DNA of 64,000 nt from positions 523,942 to 587,941 of the forward strand of contig NZ_BMNR01000002.1 in assembly GCF_014646655.1 (NCBI RefSeq). Reading direction: 5' to 3'. The position numbers and the translations under genes were made by a program. Under the pieces are notes generated by a model. The model did not search any database. It saw nothing but the letters and a program-made list of their open reading frames with translations, and was not told the origin of the DNA. Shown here in pieces: positions 53,401-61,225 of the stretch; the first letter of the stretch is position 1, and the number at the start of each line of letters is the position of its first letter. This DNA comes from Yeosuana aromativorans (GTDB taxonomy: Bacteria; Bacteroidota; Bacteroidia; Flavobacteriales; Flavobacteriaceae).

Positions 53401-54516
53401 ACCCTTTATATACAATTTCCTGAGCATTCCTCTATTTGTATCAATCGTTTTGCATCAAAGATTAATTGGGCTACCAAAACGAATGATACCTCTATGAAAA
53501 ACAGATTATTCAATGAAGCATTACAAGAATGGTTGGACGTAGAAAAGTTACTTCCTGAAAGTTCAATGGAATCTATAATGGACAAAGTTTGGGTTAATAA
53601 ACTTTCTATCTATTATCATCTGAAAGATTTTGAAGAATTTGAGAGATTATATGTTACACTGCCAACCCCTTATCAAATGATTGGTGATATTATTTCTCTT
53701 AAAATAGAAATACTTCTACTTCAGGGGAAACAACATGACGCTATACAACAATTACATCAAGCAATAGAATATCATCAATTGTTAGATGGCAGTAATCCCG
53801 ATTTTATAACTAAGTTAAAAACAAAGGTTGATGACAAAAGTGATATTAAGCTACTTAAAGCAAACTATCTTGACATATTTTCCAAAAAACCTAAAACCTT
53901 AATTCAAATATTTCCTGAAAAATTAAATGGAGAATTGGAAATTGGTAGATTCATCACTAAAGAATTTGCAATAGCAACAAATAAGTTGTTAGATAAAATA
54001 ATGTCTATTGATAAAATTGAAGATGAGGATAAGTATAATGACTTAATTCAGGTAGCTTTAGAATCGAGATTTAGTGTTTTTGAATGGACTATTAAAGATC
54101 AATCACGAGGAGGGCACTCACAGAGCGGTAAAGGGTTGGGAGAAAGAGATATTCTAATTCAAGATTATAATAACGAAACGATATCTATATGCGAAGCTTT
54201 TATATACAGGGATTTACCAAGAACTGAAGCCCATATAAATAAGCTATTTAATTATACACCTAGTAAAAATCATTTATTAGTCTTAATATATGAGTTAACC
54301 CCTTACAATAAATTTGAAGATAAATGGCGGAAGTATTTTATCCAAACACTATCTAAATTAAAATATTCTAAAGGATTTGAAATAGATGTTTCTAAAAGTC
54401 AAGACTTAACAGAAGAGTTTGACTATAAAGAATCCGCAATTAAAATAGGAATAACAAAACACGGAAAGAGTGCTAATATTTATCATATTATGGTTAACCT
54501 AAAATATAAAGTTTAA
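50482..54516 (+). CDS. Fifth Wadjet-operon gene: 1344-aa helical protein with a candidate nuclease end
   Basis: I do not recognise the family. The 1344-aa protein starts in the jetD stop codon (ATGA overlap), so it is very probably translated with the Wadjet set. Most of it is helical, charged and Asn/Lys/Glu-rich, with TPR-like helical pairs in the C-terminal third (about 1000-1180). Near the end lies a GHSQSGKGLGERDILIQ segment, then SICEAFIYRD (Asp about 1223, Glu about 1238). This resembles the D-x(n)-E core of PD-(D/E)XK nucleases, with the final Lys replaced (E-A-F). There is no Walker motif, signal peptide or membrane helix. A role as an extra Wadjet effector or recruiter is inference. 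Confidence 0.7.
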   Translation: MNGNTKKEIDEIQNIIKPFETEFFYPKDEKALEADLNWNASIFLAKLLIKAKQSESDWSKKKLKFFVTDYNSKNNTSIDVNTLLNKYWIREILDLIHIPKAVRDVLYDFGKMQNHQLELNFVRTIYESYPDQKIDKEEYNLFLKKYKSKNKLTLDETWIKSTWIETKKENELNIKNIYYYFTLLDNWEDFRFLYILKEEKAKNDPRGLAISKKEFNDIHTAHKSYFFKSPTLNELKEQEIVYEKGDQYYINFYNSKVSYWSSLGDKISGFVWEELIPDKTIYNDKSRIKLFLSKVLYWEHHWPNFYNNISKQSEERFVKAAFELVLEEKDIVGVKDEFFKCYLDENLNHNLAFKSGKIPIEDNLESNEDYYEFYEDLHFLSDKHQGNLFYVQETRNQLAFLIKMIVCCDTAFSDVETDGAIKKQHYPLIKSLLENGLERPYLLWETSHFIIQNKPTIIPYLLEKPKFASLAFRLINAIKIESSIIQVNNDIKIKLYESSIKLSLNSLLYTPDYSNENIGVFVFQLFKEINRDKYKSLSNVRTKEEEYKIRQNKREKENLLLELIEDYPAYGYYVNTVEKELLFPKIITSLITLFEQHEEKIKYLNGTIQFPIIILDGLSWLSKCINYSKYEKQFSDIKELKELISSVFKDIYLEKIEQKSGAKKDIQSNELIDSLPSWSERNERVNQVDWVYLMVIMYDTNTLKHFLSPRFSLKKADHEYDEENRFNAKKIRTHLFVLLITLQKITLNRSDFFNVYDRIRPVKAQLEEQIVLILKDYAIAGKSSKIDILSSSFERQFSGITEEELLPQIAQAINWFEEKIKVIDVLINTSDLLRLLIILDWITSEGIKKQILEKVKDSQVLEYLQTQNWLPEIELTLTKLSHYKELVEQTETALSFWEKFNPPRENVKFEQASFIVKLVLAYNDKDIKQINSLKVPEQHNYHISGIKPFNYKQFFIGLIHFESNPESAYKIFDTLYIQFPEHSSICINRFASKINWATKTNDTSMKNRLFNEALQEWLDVEKLLPESSMESIMDKVWVNKLSIYYHLKDFEEFERLYVTLPTPYQMIGDIISLKIEILLLQGKQHDAIQQLHQAIEYHQLLDGSNPDFITKLKTKVDDKSDIKLLKANYLDIFSKKPKTLIQIFPEKLNGELEIGRFITKEFAIATNKLLDKIMSIDKIEDEDKYNDLIQVALESRFSVFEWTIKDQSRGGHSQSGKGLGERDILIQDYNNETISICEAFIYRDLPRTEAHINKLFNYTPSKNHLLVLIYELTPYNKFEDKWRKYFIQTLSKLKYSKGFEIDVSKSQDLTEEFDYKESAIKIGITKHGKSANIYHIMVNLKYKV

Positions 54517-54533
54517 GAGATGTTTAAAGAAAA

Positions 54534-54608
54534 AAATATTATGTAGAAGTTTGGCTTGCTGATATGAAAAGAACAAATACAATATTGGGGGAAATTCCAC
54601 TTAGTTAA
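54534..54608 (+). other. Short coding-like remnant
   Basis: Just after the large gene, a second frame encodes a 24-residue peptide with a coding-like look (YYVEVWLADMKRTNTILGE) ended by a stop at 54606-54608 and closed upstream by another stop. It could be the tail of a gene lost when the defence operon was inserted. Support is weak. Confidence 0.2.
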
Positions 54609-54724
54609 ATTTATCAATAATTTGGATATACGTTTAAATTGATAGCTCTACTTAATTCGACCTAGCCATGCTAAAATAATATCCACTATGTTTTTCACAA
54701 TCTCAACAAAAAACGCATTCATAG

Positions 54725-55318
54725 TTATAGATTTAAATGATTAATAATTCCCATTAAAACAGCCAACGCCATTGCTCTTATATTTTGGGGCTTTAAAAAA
54801 TAATCCGCTTCATCGGTGTTCGTAACAAAACCCATTTCAATAAGTAATGAAGTACTAAATATGTTGTTTTCACGCAGTACCTGAAAATTCGCAAATTGAA
54901 CATCTCGTTTTTTAAAGCCTAATTTCAAAGTGCTTTCTTCCAAAATGCACAATCCCATTGCAATAGATTCTTTTAAGTTTTTTTTATGAGTATTGGTATT
55001 ATGCACATAAACATCTATTCCTTTTGAAGAAGTTCTAGAGGCATTACAATGTAATGATACAAATATGTCTGCATTTAGGCTATTGGACAAAAGTCCTCTA
55101 TCTGATAATGAAATCAAAGTGTCCTTATATCTGGTTAAAAAAATATCAAATTCATTATTTAAGAGAATTTTATTCAGTCTTAAAATTTCTTTGGCAATAC
55201 ATAACACTACATCTTTTTCTTGAATATCATTTACACCAATTGCACCAGTATCATTTCCACCATGCCCAGCATCTACGACAATCACTTTTTGCTGACCAAA
55301 AACTATAATTCCCCCCAT
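54725..55318 (-). CDS. N-acetylmuramoyl-L-alanine amidase, separated from its signal peptide by an IS
   Basis: Amidase_3-type peptidoglycan hydrolase that cuts the bond between N-acetylmuramic acid and the peptide. The catalytic domain is complete: VIVVDAGHGGNDTGAIG, then ADIFVSLHCNAS, then LLIEMGFVTNTDEADYF. The present start (MGGIIVFGQQ) lies inside the right end of an IS3-type insertion, and the true N-terminus with signal peptide lies on the far side at 55904-55987. The protein as it stands would lack a signal peptide and stay in the cytosol. ICEs carry such amidases to open the cell wall for the mating channel. It sits just upstream of the tra operon, on the opposite strand. Confidence 0.85.
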   Translation of the reverse strand: MGGIIVFGQQKVIVVDAGHGGNDTGAIGVNDIQEKDVVLCIAKEILRLNKILLNNEFDIFLTRYKDTLISLSDRGLLSNSLNADIFVSLHCNASRTSSKGIDVYVHNTNTHKKNLKESIAMGLCILEESTLKLGFKKRDVQFANFQVLRENNIFSTSLLIEMGFVTNTDEADYFLKPQNIRAMALAVLMGIINHLNL

Positions 55319-55903
55319 TGTTAGGACAATAAATCTTTAAAAATAAGTTTAATGATGATGTTGAAAGAGGGGGGTCTGGGGGGAGACTCATAACCTGCCC
55401 GATTTGTTGAAAACCCTTTTTGCCTCTTTGGTACCATCATGCCACTTGTTTCTTGCTCTGTTGATAAATTGTTAATGGGGTTTCTTCCCCTAGGCTTTGA
55501 TGCCTGCGCTCATTGTTGTAATACCTAAAATATTCCTCCAGCCCACGGTAGCACTGCAGACCGTCATCGGCCGGGAACAGGTACACGTGCTCGTACTTTA
55601 CGTCGCGCCAGAGGCGCTCGATAAAGACGTTCCTCCATCTCCTCGGACTCCGTTTTGGGATCCTTGACCTTATTGTCAAAAACGCCTTCACCGTTCTTTA
55701 AAAACTGGGCTTTCCATGTCGTTATCTGTGCCGGGTGGATATCATACTTCCTGCCCAGCTCTTGGATGGTAAAACGTTCCGATAGCGCCTCCAGCACCAC
55801 CTTGAACTTGAATTTAGATGTGTGTTTCCTGCGTGTCATAATACAGTAAATTTAAGATAAAAATTAAACTTAACTTACTGTCCTATTCTCGGGGGGAATT
55901 ATA
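55304..55903 (-). mobile_element. Internally deleted IS3-family insertion element with 3-bp target duplication
   Basis: The element is 600 bp. Its ends are inverted repeats: left TATAATTCCCCCC followed by TAGGACA, right TGTCCTA followed by GGGGGGAATTATA. It is flanked on both sides by AAC (55301-55303 and 55904-55906), a typical 3-bp IS3 target duplication. It holds the start of OrfA and the last part of OrfB only, so it cannot move on its own. It is inserted in the signal peptide of the amidase gene. Confidence 0.8.
55437..55839 (-). pseudogene. IS3-family transposase remnant, OrfA start joined to OrfB end
   Basis: The upstream part encodes an IS3 OrfA HTH (MTRRKHTSKFKFKVVLEALS, then IQELGRKYDIHPAQITTWKAQ). 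After ERLY the frame shifts into the end of OrfB with the integrase-core signature NVFIERLWRDVKYEHVYL and ending YNNERRHQSLGEETPLT. The bases AACGTCTTTAT at the join read as ERLY in one frame and NVFI in the other, suggesting an internal deletion through that short shared stretch. Most of the DDE catalytic core is gone, so it is inactive. Confidence 0.85.
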
Positions 55904-55987
55904 AACAAAGCACATTTTTAACAGCATCAGAAGAAAAATGACGTTTTTGGGCTTAACACACTTCCAAAATTTTAGAGTTATCAACAT
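55904..55987 (-). pseudogene. Detached signal-peptide part of the amidase gene
   Basis: The 28 codons upstream of the IS, read with the first base of the target duplication, give MLITLKFWKCVKPKNVIFLL followed by MLLKMCFV. This is a signal peptide with a charged n-region and a hydrophobic core. Removing the IS and one AAC copy joins it in frame to FGQQKVIVVDAGHGG. The ATG is at 55985-55987. Confidence 0.78.
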
Positions 55988-56153
55988 AGCACTTTCCAAT
56001 TTCCATAAAATTTGATACCAATTCGAATCAAATAAAAACAATTGATATCAAAATTTATTTTATTCACAATTTATTGATTATCAGATATTTGTGTTACAAT
56101 ATACAGTATTTTTCGAATATTAAAATTGACGTAAAATCTAAATCTTTTTGAGT

Positions 56154-56441
56154 ATGAAAAAATCACATTATGTAACCATCCTATCGTTGCTTATTTCAAG
56201 CACAACTTTTGCACAAATTGGAGGTATTGAAGATTCCGTAAACGACGTTTCGGATACCATCCGCACCATTTTCCCCATCATTCTAGGAGTCATCTTTTTA
56301 ATTGGCTTCCTGTTCAATGCCGGACATTTCTTTGGAGAAAATGCAGACCTAAAAAAAGGCATTACCCGAGTATTGGTCTTTGTATTGATAGCCGGCGCCG
56401 TCGTGGGCATCTTTACCTATCTCATTGGAATCGTAGTATAG
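56154..56441 (+). CDS. traE: Conjugative transposon protein TraE (DUF4134-type)
   Basis: A 95-aa membrane protein with a signal peptide (MKKSHYVTILSLLISSTTFAQ) and two membrane helices (IFPIILGVIFLIGFLFNAGHFF and VLVFVLIAGAVVGIFTYLIGIVV), the layout of the TraE/DUF4134 pilin-like subunit. It is the first gene of the tra operon, one base before traF. A TTG two codons upstream is in frame and is rejected. Confidence 0.85.
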   Translation: MKKSHYVTILSLLISSTTFAQIGGIEDSVNDVSDTIRTIFPIILGVIFLIGFLFNAGHFFGENADLKKGITRVLVFVLIAGAVVGIFTYLIGIVV

Positions 56442-56442
56442 T

Positions 56443-56727
56443 ATGAAGCGGTTTGAAGTCTATAAAAATATACGCAAGCGGGCGGTGATCATGGGGCTGC
56501 CCATATCATTGTTCGCTTTAATGATGACCACTGTAATCGGTTCTTTATTGTTCATAATCTTTTCTTTCAGCTTTGCTGTTATCATTTCAGTATTCCTATT
56601 GAACGGGGTATTGTACATCGCTTTGACCCACATTACCAAGAATCCTGCTTTAATGCATATCAAAAAGGTATTCCCACAGACCATTAGTAACAAAAAAGGA
56701 AGTCACTTACACTATGAAGAAGATTAA
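56443..56727 (+). CDS. traF: Conjugative transposon protein TraF (DUF4133-type)
   Basis: A 94-aa protein with a basic N-terminus (MKRFEVYKNIRKRAVIMGLP) and two adjacent membrane helices (ISLFALMMTTVIGSLLFIIF and AVIISVFLLNGVLYIALT), typical of TraF/DUF4133, the VirB3-like subunit. Its end overlaps the traG start by 14 bp. Confidence 0.87.
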   Translation: MKRFEVYKNIRKRAVIMGLPISLFALMMTTVIGSLLFIIFSFSFAVIISVFLLNGVLYIALTHITKNPALMHIKKVFPQTISNKKGSHLHYEED

Positions 56728-59116
56728 CCTTTCCACATACCACCCCATTTTGGATATTCAAGACCATATCGTGTTTGCCAATAACGGTAATGTGGTTTTG
56801 GCCTACCAAGTGGACAATCCCGAAATCTATTCCCTATCGGAAACGGATTTTGAGGACATGCACGGAGCATGGTTCCAGGCATTCAAATCATTGCCCATTT
56901 CAACAGTTATCCATAAGCAGGATATTTATCAAAAAAAGGAATATTCAGCTGAAGAATTACCAAATAAAAGTTTTTTACAATCTGCAACGCATGATTATTT
57001 TAAAGGTCGAGGATTCATAAAACATTCATCTTACCTATTCTTCATCCTTCCGTACAACAAAGCTTTGAACGCACCGAAGTTTGTTAACCCGTTCCGTAAG
57101 GTTGAAAAAGGTATCCATAAGCAAATGGATCACAACGTACAGGAATTTATCGCTTCCGTAAATGATGCCGTTTCTTTTGTCAATAACAGTCGAAAAGTAT
57201 CATTGATACCTTTGGATATCGATAAAGTCCTGTCATTGACCCATGCCTACTTTAACGGGTTTAACGAGGATTTCGATACCGACATTCAATTGAAAAAATC
57301 GAATATTGAAATTGGCAACCATCATTTTGATGTTCTGGCAGTTAATAGCGAACTATGTTTTGGTGATCTCGTTCAAAGCAGCAAGACCAATGATAAGTTT
57401 ACTTCCGACGACTTTGTTTTCCATCAAGGGTTTATGGATGGATTGGGACTTGACCTTAATGAAAACCATATTTTCAACCAGATCATCTATCTGGATGACA
57501 AACACAAATGGAGAAAACTACTTGATAAGAAAATCGAGGAACTCAATAAAAGCTCCAACTTTGGCACACAGAACAAGGTCGTTTTAAAGAAGATTGAAGA
57601 AATTGTCACCAAAATCAATGGGGATGATAGTTCTAGAATTATTCGAGGACATCTGAACATTGTCTTCTGGGCCCGGGAAGCCCGAGAGCTAGAAAATATT
57701 GCATCCAAAATTAAGACCGAATTTAAGGAACTGGATATTGTGCCTTATTACCCTAAAGGCGAAGAACGGAAGCATTACTTTTTAAATTCCTTTTGCTGTT
57801 TTACTTCCAATTTTTCCAATGAGGATCTATATGTGACCGATCTAAAGCACGCCCTTTGCCTGTACATCAATAACACCAATTATCGATCGGACAAAACTGG
57901 TGTTATCTTCAATGACAGACAGCATAACATTCCTGTATTGAAAGATGTCTGGGATGAAAAAAAGAAACGTATCAAGGCCCGAAACTTTGCTGTTTTTGCC
58001 CCTACGGGAGAGGGAAAATCTTTTTTGGCAAACAATATTCTACGCCAATATTTTGAGCAGAATGTTCGGTTGGTCATTATTGATTTAGGTGGTTCGTATT
58101 CAAAATTTGCAAAACTCTATCCTGATGACCATATTATTCTTCGTTATGAACAGGGAAAGAATCTGGGTATCAATCCTTTTTACATATCCAATATCGACGA
58201 TTTAACACCGGAACGATTAGAGGATTTGGGCATTTTCATACTGGAACTGCTCGCTTCTGGAAAAGAGACCACAAAAGCCGAGGAAGTGGCGGTCAAAAAA
58301 GTGCTCCGTTACTACTATCAAAAGAAAAGCGATGGTACACACTCACTTGCAAATCTCTATCAATTCGTTGATGCCAAAAAGGATACGCTTTTAGAAGAGC
58401 TCCATATACAGGAACAGCATTTTAACCTCTATGATTTTCTGCATATTCTCTCTGAATATGTAGATGATGGCCTCTACAGTTTCCTGTTCAATATCAGTGA
58501 GGATCAGACTTATAAAATCGAGGATAAAAGGCTGATTGTCTTCGAACTCGATGAAGTCAGGGACAACAAGGAAATCCTATCCGTGATGCTGAAGCTCATT
58601 AAGTCTGCCATTCAAAGGACGATTTGGAGAAACAAGGCCGAAAAAGGTATCATCTTATTTGATGAGTTTGCCAAACAGCTCAAATTTGGAAATGTACTGG
58701 AAAGCGTCGAATTCTACTACCAGGCGATTCGGAAGCAAAATGGAGCGATTGGGATTATCCTGCAATCCATAAATCAATTGCCCAATAATTCAACATCTGC
58801 AAGTATACTTGAAAATACACAGGTCATTTACAGCCTTCGCAATGAAAAAGGCTATACCGAATTAAAGAACAGGCTCAACCTGTCCAGTCACGATTTAAAC
58901 CAGTTAAAATCCATTCGTAACAACCTTACTGGAACACGAAAATATACCGAAATGTTCATCAAAATTGGAAAGGAAAGCAACGTTTTCCGATTGGAAGTAC
59001 CACCTGAAGTATTTGCTGCTTACCTCACGGATGGCAAAGAAAGTGAAGACATTATGAAGCTCTTTGAAGAGCATAACAATATGGAAAAAGCCATAAAACA
59101 ATTTATTAATTCTTAA
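56714..59116 (+). CDS. traG: Conjugation ATPase TraG (VirB4-like)
   Basis: An 800-aa ATPase that powers the mating channel. The ATPase half has Walker A FAPTGEGKSFLANNIL (about residues 434-449), then RLVIIDLGGSYSKFAKLY, and Walker B GIILFDEFAKQLKFG (about 641-655), followed by AIGIILQSINQLP. The N-terminal 400 residues are the family's substrate-binding and assembly part. Length and order between traF and the TraI-like gene match Bacteroidetes tra operons. Confidence 0.93.
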   Translation: MKKINLSTYHPILDIQDHIVFANNGNVVLAYQVDNPEIYSLSETDFEDMHGAWFQAFKSLPISTVIHKQDIYQKKEYSAEELPNKSFLQSATHDYFKGRGFIKHSSYLFFILPYNKALNAPKFVNPFRKVEKGIHKQMDHNVQEFIASVNDAVSFVNNSRKVSLIPLDIDKVLSLTHAYFNGFNEDFDTDIQLKKSNIEIGNHHFDVLAVNSELCFGDLVQSSKTNDKFTSDDFVFHQGFMDGLGLDLNENHIFNQIIYLDDKHKWRKLLDKKIEELNKSSNFGTQNKVVLKKIEEIVTKINGDDSSRIIRGHLNIVFWAREARELENIASKIKTEFKELDIVPYYPKGEERKHYFLNSFCCFTSNFSNEDLYVTDLKHALCLYINNTNYRSDKTGVIFNDRQHNIPVLKDVWDEKKKRIKARNFAVFAPTGEGKSFLANNILRQYFEQNVRLVIIDLGGSYSKFAKLYPDDHIILRYEQGKNLGINPFYISNIDDLTPERLEDLGIFILELLASGKETTKAEEVAVKKVLRYYYQKKSDGTHSLANLYQFVDAKKDTLLEELHIQEQHFNLYDFLHILSEYVDDGLYSFLFNISEDQTYKIEDKRLIVFELDEVRDNKEILSVMLKLIKSAIQRTIWRNKAEKGIILFDEFAKQLKFGNVLESVEFYYQAIRKQNGAIGIILQSINQLPNNSTSASILENTQVIYSLRNEKGYTELKNRLNLSSHDLNQLKSIRNNLTGTRKYTEMFIKIGKESNVFRLEVPPEVFAAYLTDGKESEDIMKLFEEHNNMEKAIKQFINS

Positions 59117-59126
59117 AACAAAAATC

Positions 59127-59708
59127 ATGAGAAACACTATCAGAAAATTAATGTTATCAGTACTGTTTGTAGTGCTGATTGCAAGCAAAGCATCGGCCCA
59201 GGGGATGCCCGTGTATGACAACACAAACTTTATCTCTTTTATGAAATCTTTAGTGGAATCGGCAAAGCAAACGAGTAATCTAATGCAGACAGTCAAATTT
59301 CTTAAAACCCAAAAGGAGAATATCGATAAAGTAAATAATGTAATCAAACAGCTAAAGGCTGTAAGGGAATTGGCAAAAAACAACCAACGTCTATTTGATA
59401 TAGTTCAGGGTGATTTAAGGGAAATCCTCAATTCTCCCTTTATCAAACCTGATGAAGTCAGCCGTATCTCCGATTCTTTCGATGACATCCTTCAAAACTC
59501 TATGGAAGGGATGGAATATATCGACCAGATATTATCAAGTGACAATATGAAGATGACCGATGCGGAACGTGCTGAAGTCCTTAAGGAACATGAGCTGAAA
59601 TCCAAGGAAATGGTTTCCGAAATCGAGGCTAAGACCAGACGTTATCGGGAGATCATTGCCTTTCGTGAAATGCAGCACAAGATCAATAACCGAGAGACCG
59701 ATTACTAA
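59127..59708 (+). CDS. Conjugation protein TraI-like (DUF4141, VirB5-like)
   Basis: A 193-aa exported protein with a signal peptide (MRNTIRKLMLSVLFVVLIAS, cleavage after SAQ) and an otherwise helical mature part (coiled coil about residues 35-180, KFLKTQKENIDKVNNVIKQL). This suits the DUF4141/VirB5-like pilus-tip or assembly protein found between traG and traJ. It ends in the start codon of traJ. Confidence 0.75.
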   Translation: MRNTIRKLMLSVLFVVLIASKASAQGMPVYDNTNFISFMKSLVESAKQTSNLMQTVKFLKTQKENIDKVNNVIKQLKAVRELAKNNQRLFDIVQGDLREILNSPFIKPDEVSRISDSFDDILQNSMEGMEYIDQILSSDNMKMTDAERAEVLKEHELKSKEMVSEIEAKTRRYREIIAFREMQHKINNRETDY

Positions 59709-60547
59709 TGGCAACTATTTTTTTGGGCATAGGATTGGAATATGTGGACACTGTTTTTCAAACGATTAAAAACAGTGATTTCTCGCAATACACAATTGGG
59801 GGGATGAAAACCTTGGCAGTATTGTTTTTCCTTATCAATATCCTAAAAAAATACAACGAGGGAGTGGCCAATCACGAAGGCTATACCTGGGGACTTACTC
59901 CTACCGAACTGGCGAAGAACTTTACAGTGGTCATATTGGTCATTTTCTCCACACAGGTGTTGGGTGTTTTTGACTCCATCTTGGTGGCCATCGAGACCCA
60001 ATACCGGGATACGGCACCCGCACTCCTCCCATTGCAGATGCAGGACATTGACATCGAACAGGATGTGGGTGCTTGGGATGCCGCCAAAAAAGCCATGGCA
60101 ATGCTCTATGAAGCTTTGGTTACACCATTGTATGGATTGAAGCTATTGTCATTTATCGTTGGGGTATTCCTGTGGTTGCTTGATCTGTTTATTTATCCCC
60201 TATTTCTGGCAGAACGCTTTTTCCTTTTGGGGATCATGCAGGCTTTTTTTCCTTTGGTCATCAGTTTGGCCGTATTTGAAAAGTTCAGGTCATTGGCCTA
60301 TAATTTTTTTAAGCTCTATGCAGGGGTTTATATGTTGGTACCGGCTTTTTTTCTGGTCAATGTATTCGTGAACAACCTCTATATTGAAATCAACTCCAAT
60401 TTTTGGGGTGACCTGTTCGGGACGGATTGGGGAAGCAGTTTTTTTGCTCCGCTCTTGCAATTGGGATCCATCGGGTTTATCGTATTCCTAAAGTTCAAAC
60501 TGTACCGTAGGGCGACCTCGTTCACTTTCAGACTCTTTACAGGCTAG
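59708..60547 (+). CDS. traJ: Conjugative transposon protein TraJ (VirB6-like)
   Basis: A 279-aa polytopic inner-membrane protein with about six to seven helices (AVLFFLINILKKY, NFTVVILVIFSTQVLGVF, LLSFIVGVFLWLLDLFIYPLF, VYMLVPAFFLVNVFVNNL, LLQLGSIGFIVFLKFKLY). The size, topology and place after the TraI-like gene fit TraJ, the VirB6-like channel part. Confidence 0.88.
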   Translation: MATIFLGIGLEYVDTVFQTIKNSDFSQYTIGGMKTLAVLFFLINILKKYNEGVANHEGYTWGLTPTELAKNFTVVILVIFSTQVLGVFDSILVAIETQYRDTAPALLPLQMQDIDIEQDVGAWDAAKKAMAMLYEALVTPLYGLKLLSFIVGVFLWLLDLFIYPLFLAERFFLLGIMQAFFPLVISLAVFEKFRSLAYNFFKLYAGVYMLVPAFFLVNVFVNNLYIEINSNFWGDLFGTDWGSSFFAPLLQLGSIGFIVFLKFKLYRRATSFTFRLFTG

Positions 60548-60583
60548 TGCAAAAGCACGAATGGAAATCATAAAACACAAAAA

Positions 60584-61213
60584 ATGAAAACACCGTATAA
60601 AAACATTTACAATATTTTAAAACTCAATCGCTTTATCGTTCTGGCAGTCGTTATTGGAGCTGTACTAATGTGCATTGTTTCCATACTGATGGTTGTAAAG
60701 CTGCATAAAGAAACGGTAGACAATGCTTTTGTGGTCAATACGGATGGCAGTGTCATTCCCTTGAAATTGGTCTCACAACAAGAAAATCTAAAAGTAGAGG
60801 CACTATCCCATCTGGAACTGTTCCACACCTATTTCTATGGCATAGATGCAAGCAACTATGAAAAGAACCTGGAAAAGGCACTTTGGTTGGGCAATAGCTC
60901 AGTAGATGCCCTGTACCGTCAGAAAAAGGCCGATGGGGTCTATAACCGTTTGTTGCAGTATTCACTGGTGCAAAGGATATTGAGTATTGAATCAAAAGTT
61001 GACATTCAAAACGAACCTTATCGTTTTGAAACCAAGACCATATTTGAAATCAATCGAGGGTCTATAACGGACACTTATGAACTAATATCAACAGGCAATC
61101 TTATCAAGGTTGACCGGAATTTTCCGAAGAACACCCACGGCCTGTTGATTACCAACTTTTTTGAAAAAACTTTAAGAAAGATCAAAACCAATGAAGCCCA
61201 TAATGGGCATTAA
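60584..61213 (+). CDS. traK: Conjugative transposon protein TraK (VirB8-like)
   Basis: A 209-aa protein with an N-terminal cytosolic tail, one membrane helix (FIVLAVVIGAVLMCIVSILMVV) and a periplasmic domain (LFHTYFYGIDASNYEKNLEKA, then YRFETKTIFEINRGSITDTYEL) as in TraK. It is the inner-membrane scaffold of the channel. It starts 36 bp after traJ and ends 12 bp before traM, so no traL gene lies between. Confidence 0.88.
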   Translation: MKTPYKNIYNILKLNRFIVLAVVIGAVLMCIVSILMVVKLHKETVDNAFVVNTDGSVIPLKLVSQQENLKVEALSHLELFHTYFYGIDASNYEKNLEKALWLGNSSVDALYRQKKADGVYNRLLQYSLVQRILSIESKVDIQNEPYRFETKTIFEINRGSITDTYELISTGNLIKVDRNFPKNTHGLLITNFFEKTLRKIKTNEAHNGH

Positions 61214-61225
61214 AAAGATATCAAT

